A stretch of 16,508 nucleotides of DNA from IIICB1 sp035968095 (GTDB taxonomy: Bacteria > Cyanobacteriota > Cyanobacteriia > Cyanobacteriales > SIO1D9), in NCBI GenBank assembly GCA_035968095.1, contig JAWQFW010000106.1, positions 1 through 16,508 on the forward strand. Direction: 5' to 3'. The position numbers were made by a program, and so were the translations under genes. Positions 1-6,650 of this stretch are shown here, in pieces. Within the stretch, counting starts at the first letter, position 1; each line of letters begins with the position of its first letter. The notes below the pieces were generated by a model that worked only from the letters and a program-made list of their open reading frames with translations, was not told the DNA's origin and did no database searches.

Positions 1-1146
1 TTTTGTCCAAATTTTAAGAGTACCATCAGCAGAGCCAGAGACTATCTTGTTACCAATCCCGCGAAGAATTTCCACAGTAGCTTGTCCAGTTTTCGCCCAA
101 CTAAATTGACTAGCACGTTGTAAACTGAGGTGACTAAGCTGCGATCGCAAATTATCATCCTTCGCAATTTCCTGCATCGCTGCGGCAATTTCTCTGGTAT
201 CATAAGGATTAACTAGAATCCCAGCATCGACAGCTACTTCGGGTAAAGCCGACAAATTCGACGTAATTACCGGAGTACCACAAGCCATTGCTTCAAGTAC
301 CGGAAGACCAAAACCTTCCCAGAGACTAGGGAAAACTAGAGATATCGCTTGATTAATGATTATTGGTAACTGTTCTGAGCTAACATAATCAAGAAACTTA
401 ACGCGATCGCCAACTCCTAACTCTTCAGCTTGGATAATTAACTTCGGTGTATAGCGTTTATCTGTCGATCCAGCTAACCATAATTCGCACTCACAGTCAA
501 CACTAGCAAAAGCCTCGATAACTCGATGTAAATTTTTATAAGGATCGTGACGACCCAAATAAAGAAAATAACGTTTTTTTGAGTCAGAATCAACCTTATT
601 TAAATCCAAAGGACGAAAGCGAGAAGCATCGTAAGCGAGAGGAATCGAAGTAATTTTGTCAAGAGAAATTCCCCAAAAATTAACAATATCTTTCGCAGTC
701 GCTTCTGAGTTACAAATAATCTGTTCCGCTTGCTGCAACACTTGGGGAATATAGTAACGAAAATAAGTTGTCAGGGGCGAAAAACGCCGAGGAAAACGCA
801 AAGGAATCAGATCGTGTACCATAACCACAAAGCGACAATTAGCGTACAAAGGGGCTTCTGGAATTGGAGAAAACAGCAAACGCGACTCCAGCTTTTTCGC
901 AATTTGAGGTAGTTGTTGCTGCGTCCAAATCAAGCGACGCAAATGTCCCTTACTACCTTGTGCTGGAGTCATATTACCAGGTATCGAGTAGCAGGGATAG
1001 TTCTTCGCTGCTTGCCAAATCTCCGCCGCCGAGTTAGATATTAATAAAGTAGGTTCGATTGGTTTTAAATAAGGAAAGAGATTAGCCGCATAAGTAGCAA
1101 TTCCAGTCGGTTTGGAAAAAAGAATTGCCAGATTGATTAAAGTCAT
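1..1146 (-). CDS. GT4-family glycosyltransferase, partial, with WD40-like C-terminal tail
   Basis: Predicted retaining glycosyltransferase of the GT4 (group 1) family, which moves a sugar from an activated donor to a glycan or lipid acceptor on the cytoplasmic side. The ATG is at 1146, and 382 codons are open to the window edge with no stop. The N-terminal half has MVHDLIPLRFPRRFS, typical of mannosyltransferase-like GT4 proteins. The second Rossmann half opens with FLYLGRHDPYKNLHRVIEAF (from about residue 193). The nucleotide-sugar E-x7-E motif is EGFGLPVLE (E277, E285), followed by ACGTPVITS. The normal GT4 end, FSWAKTGQATVEILR, stops at residue 362. The last 20 residues, in the same frame, read GNKIVSGSADGTLKIW, which is a canonical WD40 blade sequence and not GT4. 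The glycosyltransferase call is firm. Whether the tail is a genuine fusion or an assembly chimera is open. No neighbouring glycan genes identify the acceptor. Confidence 0.9.
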   Translation of the reverse strand, partial: MTLINLAILFSKPTGIATYAANLFPYLKPIEPTLLISNSAAEIWQAAKNYPCYSIPGNMTPAQGSKGHLRRLIWTQQQLPQIAKKLESRLLFSPIPEAPLYANCRFVVMVHDLIPLRFPRRFSPLTTYFRYYIPQVLQQAEQIICNSEATAKDIVNFWGISLDKITSIPLAYDASRFRPLDLNKVDSDSKKRYFLYLGRHDPYKNLHRVIEAFASVDCECELWLAGSTDKRYTPKLIIQAEELGVGDRVKFLDYVSSEQLPIIINQAISLVFPSLWEGFGLPVLEAMACGTPVITSNLSALPEVAVDAGILVNPYDTREIAAAMQEIAKDDNLRSQLSHLSLQRASQFSWAKTGQATVEILRGIGNKIVSGSADGTLKIWTK

Positions 1147-1279
1147 TATTTCGATAGAGGTTAAGGCTTTCCAATTCTAGTTAGCTCAAAGATAGTTATA
1201 TCATTTTTGAGTTAGAAATGGGTAAGTAATTAATTGGAGAGACGTAGTAATGCTATCTTTAATAGAAGAATAACCAAAC

Positions 1280-1309
1280 TTGCAGTTAATTTCAATTTTG
1301 GACTAAAAT
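1280..1309 (+). promoter_or_regulatory. Possible sigma-70 promoter of the phosphoribosyltransferase gene
   Basis: TTGCAG (1280-1285) and TAAAAT (1304-1309) are separated by 18 bp, which would place the start of transcription near 1316 and leave a leader of about 70 nt before the ATG at 1388. This is a visual match to the consensus in AT-rich DNA, so it is only a candidate. Confidence 0.3.
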
Positions 1310-1387
1310 GATACAGAATTTCCCAAAAAAATCTGTTAGCTCTGTATCTAGCTGAATCTATTCTCGACTTATTTAACGACGTTTTCT

Positions 1388-1915
1388 ATGCCAGATTTAT
1401 ATATATCTTGGTCTGAGTACCACGAAAAAATCGAAAATTTAGCTGTAAAAATCTACCAGTCTGGTTGGGAATTTAATCAGATTGTTTGTATTGCGAAAGG
1501 AGGGTTGCGGGTTGGTGACATTCTTTGTCGGATTTATCGTCAACCATTAGCAATTATTTCTGCTTCTTCTTATCTTGGTGAAGAAAATCGCATTCGCGGG
1601 GAAATAACTTTTTCCGACCATCTTTCCATGACTACTAAAAGTTTAGGTAGCAAAGTTTTATTAGTAGATGATTTAGTGGATTCCGGAGTTAGTTTAAGAG
1701 AAACTATTAACTGGTTACAGCAACATTGCCGTGCAGAAATTGAGGAAATCCGAACGGCGGTAATTTGGTATAAAGATTGTTCGCAAATTGTTCCCGATTA
1801 TTATGTCGATTATTTACCCAATAATCCTTGGATTCATCAACCTTTTGAGAGTTATGAATTGACAACTCCGGCTGAATTGGCTGCACGAAATCAATCCTTT
1901 GCTTTGAAAGATTAA
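1388..1915 (+). CDS. Type I phosphoribosyltransferase (hypoxanthine/xanthine/guanine-type)
   Basis: A 175-aa enzyme of the type I PRTase fold, expected to transfer phosphoribose from PRPP to a purine-like base in the cytoplasm. The PRPP-binding loop is VLLVDDLVDSGVS (residues 90-102), with the paired acidic residues D94-D95 and a final Ser where most members have Thr. AKGGL (36-40) matches the pyrophosphate-loop position, with a Gly-Gly turn. NPWIHQPFESYE (146-157) matches the base-contacting C-terminal segment of the xanthine/hypoxanthine group (usually W-I-x-x-P-W-E). Length fits the compact purine-salvage PRTases (150-200 aa). The base specificity cannot be read from sequence, so no symbol is given. 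It stands alone, with about 240 bp upstream and a palindromic repeat directly after its stop codon. Confidence 0.88.
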   Translation: MPDLYISWSEYHEKIENLAVKIYQSGWEFNQIVCIAKGGLRVGDILCRIYRQPLAIISASSYLGEENRIRGEITFSDHLSMTTKSLGSKVLLVDDLVDSGVSLRETINWLQQHCRAEIEEIRTAVIWYKDCSQIVPDYYVDYLPNNPWIHQPFESYELTTPAELAARNQSFALKD

Positions 1916-1918
1916 ACT

Positions 1919-1963
1919 GTAGAGACGTTGCATTTTAGTCTCGATAATCTACAACGTCTTTAC
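1919..1963. repeat. Dispersed GTAGAGACG palindrome, copy 1
   Basis: GTAGAGACGTTG (1919-1930) and CAACGTCTTTAC (1952-1963) form a 12-bp stem with one G-T pair and a 21-nt loop. It begins 4 bp after the phosphoribosyltransferase stop and sits between convergent genes, so it may also stop transcription, although there is no clear T-run. It shares its arms with the repeats at 4703, 5485 and 6304. Confidence 0.7.
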
Positions 1964-1975
1964 ATCAAAAGTTAC

Positions 1976-2209
1976 TCAACTAATTTTACTAACTTGGTGA
2001 ATTTGAGAACTTTTTCCGTTACGGGGATTATTGATTTGTACCCAAGTATTGTAGTTGAAGTTAATCAATACTTCTTGACCAACTTCAATTGCTAAAGGAT
2101 AGTAATACCAAAGCAGATAGCGATTTCCGCTTTTTGCTTGTATAAGTACCTTATAGGAAACACTATCCCACCCGAAAGTTTGTAAGATTTTCAAAGATTC
2201 TGTAGTCAT
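1976..2209 (-). CDS. Small hypothetical protein (77 aa)
   Basis: I do not recognise this protein. It has an ATG start at 2209, 77 residues, no signal peptide and no membrane span. The middle alternates hydrophobic and polar residues (KVLIQAKSGNRYLLWYYYPLAIEVGQEVLINFNYNTWVQI, described here only as beta-strand-like over residues 19-58), which would fit a small beta-barrel or OB-like fold, but that is inference. It is divergent from the STAND ATPase gene, with 209 bp between the two starts, and convergent with the phosphoribosyltransferase gene. The composition looks like real coding sequence rather than an antisense shadow, since no other gene overlaps it. Confidence 0.6.
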   Translation of the reverse strand: MTTESLKILQTFGWDSVSYKVLIQAKSGNRYLLWYYYPLAIEVGQEVLINFNYNTWVQINNPRNGKSSQIHQVSKIS

Positions 2210-2418
2210 TTTTTTGATTTCCGAGTATTTCTAAATAGCAAATTCGCGGTTAACGAACTTCCTAACTTTTATTAAAAAGTATCGATGTTGCTGATAAGGT
2301 TGCTCGAAAAACTGACTTTTCTTACTTTTGTCTGACTTCTGCCTGAGTTATGACGAATTTGCCGATTTTGAGGAATTTTCGCTTATGATTGAAATAAGTT
2401 TTTTGAGCGAGGGAAGCT

Positions 2419-4662
2419 ATGTCGTCAAGGTCGTTGCGAGTTGCTCCCGATAAAATTCACCAAGTCAAAACTGCTTTTAGTCGCAGTGTTTTTCCCACTC
2501 AACAAGCGTTTGCTACTGAGATGGGAATGTCTCGCGATACATTTTCTAAATTTCTCAACGGTAAACCAATTGACCGCCTGAACTTTATTGAACTCAGCGA
2601 ACGTTTAGGATTAAATTGGGAAGAGATTATCCCCACACCCGAACAAGAAGCGCTAACTAAATTCGACCGTCAACAATTGTGTACTTTACCTAACCAAAAT
2701 TTACCGCGTCAACCGAATGAATTTATTGGTCGCGAAAGAGAATTAGCGCAGCTTTTAGCTTATGTTTCCTTGGAATATCGCGCCCCTTACATTACGGTAA
2801 ATGGAATTGGTGGGGTTGGGAAAACGGCTTTAGTTGTGGAAGCGGCTTATCGATGTTGGGAGTACAAACACGGGATATCTGCACAGGAAACGCCTTTATT
2901 TGACGCGATTGTCTTTACTACTGCGAAGGAAAATAAACTGCTACCAGGAGGAATTGTTTCTGGGTTACAAAGACAAAATACGCTGCGGGATATTTTTCGC
3001 GAAATTGCTCGTTGTTTGGATGCACCAAGTATTACTCACGCGACTCCTGACGAACAGTTGGAACGAGTTCGAGAAAGTTTATCTCAGCAGAAAACTTTAC
3101 TAATTGTTGATAATTTAGAAACGATTGAAAATCAAAATGAAGTCTTAGCTTTTCTGGATAATTTGCCTTTTACAACCAAAGCAATTATTACAACTCGCGA
3201 TGTAACTTCGCGGTATGCACCAGTTTATTTAGCTGAACTTCCGGAAGTAGATAGTATTCGTTTGATTGAACAACAAGCTACAGAAAAAGTAGTCGTTCTC
3301 GATGACGAACAATGTCAGCAACTTTATCAACGTTTCGGCGGCGTTCCTGTTGCTTTAATTTATGCTGTAGGACAACTTGCGAGTCAATATCCTTTTAATG
3401 CTTTAGTTAATGAAGCTGTAAAATTACCTGATGATGTGGCTCGTTTTTGCTTTGAAAGTTCTGTGGAACCTTTGCGCGGTGAAGCTGCTCATAAGCTATT
3501 AATGGCGTTGTCAATTTTTGCTTCTCCACCTGTACAAGAAGCTTGGGTGACAGTAGCAGGATTATGTGCAGATCCCATTGAGGTTGAAAAAGGTTTAGCT
3601 CAATTGTTGCAGCGATCGTTAGTGCGCGAAGAAAATGGACGTTATACGATGTTAGCTTTGACTCGTGAATATGCTTTAGTTGAGTTAGCAGCGCAGCAAG
3701 ATTTTAAGCAAGAAGCTCAAGAAAGGTGGCTTGATTGGTATTTGAAATTCGTCCAAAAATATGGGGGGAAAGATTACGATGAATGGCATATTACTTTTGA
3801 CTATATTGATGGCGAATGGCAAAATATTATGGCAGTTTTGTCTTGGTGTTTTACTCAAGAAAACTTTACCGAACTTAAAGAAATGTGGTATAAAGTTAAT
3901 TCCTTCTCTCATATATATGGATATTGGGAATATGGTTTGTTTTATACCGATTTACTAATAGATGCCGCAAAACGACGAGGAGATTGGTCAACTGTAGTTG
4001 ATGCACTTTCACTCAATGCTTGGATTTATCTACGTCGAATTTCGCCAAAAGATTTGGATAAAGCAGAACAATTACTTTCTGAAGGATGGAGTTTGAGAGA
4101 GAGTGTTGGTTTAGAACAACAAGGATATATTGCTCATCATTTTGTAGTCTTAGAAATTAATCTACAGCGATACCCAGAAGCAGAAAATTGGTTAGAAACT
4201 GCCAATAATTTGTTTAATCAATGTCAAGGATTAATGAATGAAGACTGGCGACTTTCTATTTTACATAGTCTTGACTTTTTGCAAGCTCAAATATTCTTTT
4301 GCTTAGGAGAAACTGGAAGAGCAAAAGAAGTCATTAAAAAATTTATGAATGTTTCATGCTATAAAGGAAGTCGTCAAAGAGGGAGGTTGTATGTGCAAAA
4401 TCTTTGGGCAGATGTGGAAATAAGTATAGGTAATTTTGCCGAAGCTGAAAGGTTATTAACCACAGGATTACCTGTAGTTGAAAGGAATAAAGATAAGCGA
4501 CGAACGGCACTTTATCAAAAGTCTTTTGCTCAATTAGAAAAAGCGCGAGGCAATCTCGAACAAGCAAAAGAATGGGGGATGAAAGCTTTAGAAGGTTGTA
4601 AGCGATTGGGGATGACGCGAGATGCAGAAGAAATCTTAGTTTTGTTAGCGGATATCAGTTAG
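2419..4662 (+). CDS. STAND ATPase: HTH - NB-ARC - helical/TPR repeats
   Basis: A 747-aa signal-transducing ATPase. Residues 24-71 look like an XRE-type helix-turn-helix (FPTQQAFATEMGMSRDTFSK, then LSERLGLNWEEI). The NB-ARC core starts with FIGRERELAQLL (102-113). Walker A is GGVGKTA (131-137), Walker B is LLIVDN (227-232), the sensor-like strand is AIITTRD (255-261) and the GLPL-type motif is GGVPVAL (307-313). The winged-helix position that is often MHD or LHP reads M411-L412-A413, so the usual histidine is missing. Residues 430-747 are helical, ending in a TPR-like unit, GNLEQAKEWGMKALEGCKRLG. STAND proteins bind nucleotide and oligomerise when their repeat sensor meets a ligand. The HTH suggests either DNA binding or a death-fold-like adaptor. 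No separate effector domain or partner gene is visible. GAGGGA lies 8 nt before the ATG. A role in transcription control or antiphage defence is inference. Confidence 0.85.
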   Translation: MSSRSLRVAPDKIHQVKTAFSRSVFPTQQAFATEMGMSRDTFSKFLNGKPIDRLNFIELSERLGLNWEEIIPTPEQEALTKFDRQQLCTLPNQNLPRQPNEFIGRERELAQLLAYVSLEYRAPYITVNGIGGVGKTALVVEAAYRCWEYKHGISAQETPLFDAIVFTTAKENKLLPGGIVSGLQRQNTLRDIFREIARCLDAPSITHATPDEQLERVRESLSQQKTLLIVDNLETIENQNEVLAFLDNLPFTTKAIITTRDVTSRYAPVYLAELPEVDSIRLIEQQATEKVVVLDDEQCQQLYQRFGGVPVALIYAVGQLASQYPFNALVNEAVKLPDDVARFCFESSVEPLRGEAAHKLLMALSIFASPPVQEAWVTVAGLCADPIEVEKGLAQLLQRSLVREENGRYTMLALTREYALVELAAQQDFKQEAQERWLDWYLKFVQKYGGKDYDEWHITFDYIDGEWQNIMAVLSWCFTQENFTELKEMWYKVNSFSHIYGYWEYGLFYTDLLIDAAKRRGDWSTVVDALSLNAWIYLRRISPKDLDKAEQLLSEGWSLRESVGLEQQGYIAHHFVVLEINLQRYPEAENWLETANNLFNQCQGLMNEDWRLSILHSLDFLQAQIFFCLGETGRAKEVIKKFMNVSCYKGSRQRGRLYVQNLWADVEISIGNFAEAERLLTTGLPVVERNKDKRRTALYQKSFAQLEKARGNLEQAKEWGMKALEGCKRLGMTRDAEEILVLLADIS

Positions 4663-4702
4663 AAATGTTCTGAAATAGAAAACAAAATGTGAAGAATTTT
4701 AT

Positions 4703-4730
4703 GTAGAGACGTTGTAGGCAAAGTTTTTAC
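4703..4730. repeat. Dispersed GTAGAGACG repeat, half copy
   Basis: GTAGAGACGTTG (4703-4714) is identical to the left arm of the palindrome at 1919, but the right arm is degenerate (only GTTTTTAC remains). It lies 40 bp after the STAND ATPase stop, in the 116-bp gap between convergent genes. Confidence 0.55.
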
Positions 4731-4778
4731 AAGACTATGATGTATAGTTATTGAAAATACTGTTAAAGAAATAACTAA

Positions 4779-5111
4779 CTACCTTTGTTGGTTGCGTCTT
4801 GCTAATAAGCGATCGCGTATTCCAATCGGATGAAAACGTTGCTCGACTTCCTGACGAATTTCTGTGTTAAGATTTTGACGCTTGAGAAGATAATCATCAA
4901 CTTCTGCTTGATGTCGTAAGTAATAGCCAATTACAGAATAAAGATCGGAAAGTTGCAGCGAGGGATATTGTTCGCTGATTTCTTCTGCTGTAGCGCCTTC
5001 AAGAAAAGCTGTAACTACTGTATCTAAGGTGACGCGACTTTTGCTGATGCGAACAACATTATTTGCATCGATCGTAAGGGGAATTGGGTTAGTTTTTGGA
5101 ACAACTAGCAT
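4779..5111 (-). CDS. DUF433 family protein, antitoxin-like (110 aa)
   Basis: DUF433 proteins are small helix-turn-helix proteins, usually found as the antitoxin half of a pair with a PIN-like (DUF5615/VapC-like) toxin. The family core is clear here: IPLTIDANNVVRISKSRVTL, then VTAFLEGATAEEISEQYPSL, then SDLYSVIGYYLRHQAEVDDYL. I chose the ATG at 5111. A TTG at 5147 would add 12 Thr/Lys-rich residues, but neither start has a strong ribosome site, and the family core begins soon after the ATG. The C-terminus (RQNLNTEIRQEVEQRFHPIG) is a basic/acidic helix. No toxin gene follows: the next 116 bp downstream on this strand hold no open frame before the convergent STAND gene. It is therefore an orphan, either a lone regulator or the remains of a pair. 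Confidence 0.85.
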   Translation of the reverse strand: MLVVPKTNPIPLTIDANNVVRISKSRVTLDTVVTAFLEGATAEEISEQYPSLQLSDLYSVIGYYLRHQAEVDDYLLKRQNLNTEIRQEVEQRFHPIGIRDRLLARRNQQR

Positions 5112-5311
5112 AGGAATGAGTAAGGTAGTTTTAGTCTTTGTTTTCAAGTATAAGTTAGAAGCTTTGACAATACATCTGGCTCAAGTTATCTACATTGGAA
5201 ACAAAAATAGACGTTCTTTAGACAAAAGTTGGCTTTAAGTCAGGCTAACTTGTACGGGAACTTGGTCAGGGCTGGATTTTAATAGGATTATCGAGTTCTA
5301 GGCAAGATTTA

Positions 5312-5461
5312 ATGATTGAAGACTTTAATCAATTAAAAGAAGCTGTTTACCTAACGGCGGCGGTAATGACTATTTATCCGGTTTCTCCAGCATTAGCGAT
5401 CGCGTCTGTCTTAGCTGTAGTTTACTACCTATTTGTCCAGAGGAAAAATAACAATTCTTAG
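5312..5461 (+). CDS. Predicted membrane miniprotein (49 aa)
   Basis: An unrecognised 49-codon open frame from ATG 5312 to TAG 5461. It opens with MIEDFNQLKEA and then runs hydrophobic from about residue 11 to 42 (VYLTAAVMTIYPVSP and then ALAIASVLAVVYYLFV), ending in a basic tail, QRKNNNS. That order (short acidic amphipathic start, one long or two short membrane segments around YPVSP, positive tail) is what a real single-pass or hairpin miniprotein looks like, and is unlikely by chance in AT-rich intergenic DNA. AGG with GGCAAG lies about 10 nt upstream as a weak ribosome site. It is followed 23 bp later by a palindromic repeat. No function is proposed. Confidence 0.55.
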   Translation: MIEDFNQLKEAVYLTAAVMTIYPVSPALAIASVLAVVYYLFVQRKNNNS

Positions 5462-5484
5462 TTTGATTTTGAGTAATTGGTTAT

Positions 5485-5512
5485 GTAGAGACGTTTCATG
5501 CAGCGTCTCTAC
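5485..5512. repeat. Dispersed GTAGAGACG palindrome, copy 3 (perfect arms)
   Basis: GTAGAGACG (5485-5493) and CGTCTCTAC (5504-5512) are perfect inverted 9-bp arms around a 10-nt loop. It sits just downstream of the membrane miniprotein. There is no T-run on either side, so it looks like a mobile palindromic repeat more than a classical terminator. Confidence 0.75.
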
Positions 5513-5585
5513 CAAGTGATGAGGTGTAGCAAATTACCGAGTTGAGATAAGTCAGTCAGAAGTCAGGCTTTTTTCGGCGCGATCG

Positions 5586-5601
5586 CAGACAGCTTCGTCT
5601 G
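5586..5601. repeat. Short hairpin CAGAC-N6-GTCTG next to a HIP1 site
   Basis: CAGAC (5586-5590) and GTCTG (5597-5601) flank AGCTTC and directly abut the HIP1 octamer at 5579-5586. It ends 32 bp before the NfeD-like start codon. It may be a dispersed short palindrome; a regulatory role is not shown. Confidence 0.35.
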
Positions 5602-5633
5602 AGAATAAAAGTGTCGAATTCAAAGATTAATTT

Positions 5634-5819
5634 ATGCGGGTATTTTTTGCAGGTGAGGCAACTGTAACGGAAAATATTGAACCGGGGAAAAAGGGTAGAG
5701 TACGCTTTCGGGCTTCTTATTGGTATGCGGTTTGCGAAGAAAAAATTACTCTCTCTGCTGGTACTTTAGTCCAGGTGAGAGGAAACGAGAATATTACCTT
5801 GATTGTGGAACCAATTTAG
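5634..5819 (+). CDS. NfeD-like OB-fold domain protein (61 aa)
   Basis: The 61 residues match the C-terminal soluble domain of NfeD: G-x-A-T-V near the start (GEATVTENIEPG), the strand GRVRFRASYWYAV, then the hairpin LSAGTLVQVRGNENITLIVEPI, which is the typical G-x-x-V-x-V-x-G...L-x-V-x-P ending. In full NfeD proteins this five-stranded barrel hangs from membrane helices and works with stomatin-like partners. Here it stands alone with no membrane segment, and no stomatin or protease gene is next to it. Stand-alone NfeD domains of this size occur in cyanobacteria as far as I know. The ATG at 5634 gives the full domain. The 254 bp after the stop hold no gene I can support. Confidence 0.75.
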   Translation: MRVFFAGEATVTENIEPGKKGRVRFRASYWYAVCEEKITLSAGTLVQVRGNENITLIVEPI

Positions 5820-6073
5820 CTCAAATCCCGATCCTGGATTTAAGACTGTCTACGGGTTATGTCTTTTCCAGCAACTCTAGGAGACTTGTAACAGCGATCG
5901 CAACTGCAAAACCTCGGTTGGTAAGCTTCTCAACCCGTTTGCTGCTGAACAACACTCAACTAGGAAAACTCCTGACTTCAGAGAACGGACGATTTTGTGC
6001 AAAAATAATTTAATTGCTCAAAAACGCTGAAGCAGCGATTTGGCAAGATAGTAGAAGATAGAAAACAAATTAT

Positions 6074-6295
6074 ATGAAAGTTGGCGATCGCGTCCGTGTC
6101 ATTGAATCTGTTATCGTATACCACCATCCCGAAAACAAAAAAGAACCCTTCGATATCAAAGGTATGGAGGGAGAAATAACTGCAATTGTGCTTGAATGGC
6201 AAGGAAGACCAGTTAGCGCGAATCTTCCTCTTCAAGTCCAGTTCACGAAAAAATTCAAGGCTCATTTACGAGAAAATGAACTGGAGGTCATTTAA
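6074..6295 (+). CDS. ftrV: Ferredoxin-thioredoxin reductase, variable (alpha) subunit
   Basis: The variable chain of ferredoxin-thioredoxin reductase. It pairs with the catalytic [4Fe-4S] subunit FtrC in the cytoplasm, so that electrons from photosystem I pass through ferredoxin to thioredoxin in the light. All 73 residues follow the family: MKVGDRVRVIESVIVYHHPE, then the loop PFDIKGMEGEI, then EWQGRPVSANLPLQVQF, ending in KFKAHLRENELEVI. The fold is an SH3-like barrel. The length (about 73 aa) is the usual cyanobacterial size; plant forms carry an extra N-terminal stretch. ftrC is not in this window, which is normal because the two genes are usually unlinked. The start is 10 bp before a HIP1 site lying inside the coding region. 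Transcription is probably ended by the hairpin at 6304. Confidence 0.95.
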   Translation: MKVGDRVRVIESVIVYHHPENKKEPFDIKGMEGEITAIVLEWQGRPVSANLPLQVQFTKKFKAHLRENELEVI

Positions 6296-6332
6296 AAAAA
6301 AATAGAGGCGTTGTCTCCAACGTCTCTGTTTT
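6294..6332. terminator. Bidirectional terminator, also copy 4 of the GTAGAGACG repeat
   Basis: AGAGGCGTTG (6304-6313) pairs with CAACGTCTCT (6318-6327) around TCTC, a 10-bp stem with one G-T pair. On the plus strand it is followed by TTTT (6329-6332), serving ftrV. On the minus strand it is followed by nine T (A-run 6294-6302), serving the small gene at 6355-6579. The A-run overlaps the ftrV stop codon. The arms match the dispersed palindromes at 1919, 4703 and 5485. Confidence 0.8.
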
Positions 6333-6354
6333 CTCGCTGGTACTAACAAACTTT

Positions 6355-6579
6355 TCACCTCTTGCTTCCCAAAAACCAGCCCAAAATCGGCAAATCTTTA
6401 CGCATCGATTTTAACTCTTGCTGATGAATCTGGGCAGTATGGCGATACCACTCACAATATTCTGCAAATCTTTGCCGATATTCAGTTTCTCGGCGAAATT
6501 CGTAAGCGAGTTGGTGTGTAGCAAAAATTTCGGCTGCGGGAGGCGGACTAGGGAAAATTTGGCGTAATTCTTCGGGCAT
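6355..6579 (-). CDS. Small hypothetical cytoplasmic protein (74 aa)
   Basis: Not recognised. From ATG 6579 it is a 74-aa helical protein: PEELRQIFPSPPPAAEIF at the start, then a long charged and aromatic helix (HQLAYEFRRETEYRQRFAEY, then CEWYRHTAQIHQQELKSM), and a short hydrophobic ending, LPILGWFLGSKR. A TTG at 6585 would add only two residues, so the ATG is preferred. It has no signal peptide, no membrane segment and no catalytic motif. It is convergent with ftrV across the shared terminator and 71 bp downstream of the YdcF-like gene on the same strand. An interaction or adaptor role would be a guess. Confidence 0.65.
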   Translation of the reverse strand: MPEELRQIFPSPPPAAEIFATHQLAYEFRRETEYRQRFAEYCEWYRHTAQIHQQELKSMRKDLPILGWFLGSKR

Positions 6580-6650
6580 TATCAAAAGAAACTGTGATTC
6601 TACTTTCTTTATTTTATCGAGTCACAGCTTGAACTATTCGTAATTCGGAC

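Noticed and set aside
411..4808. Horizontal transfer of the STAND region, from the lack of HIP1 sites
   Set aside because: An equally long HIP1-free stretch covers psbO and sigF, which are core genes, so absence alone is not evidence.
5820..6073. A gene between the NfeD-like gene and ftrV
   Set aside because: Open frames here are short or are antisense to ftrV, and no ribosome site or family motif is visible.
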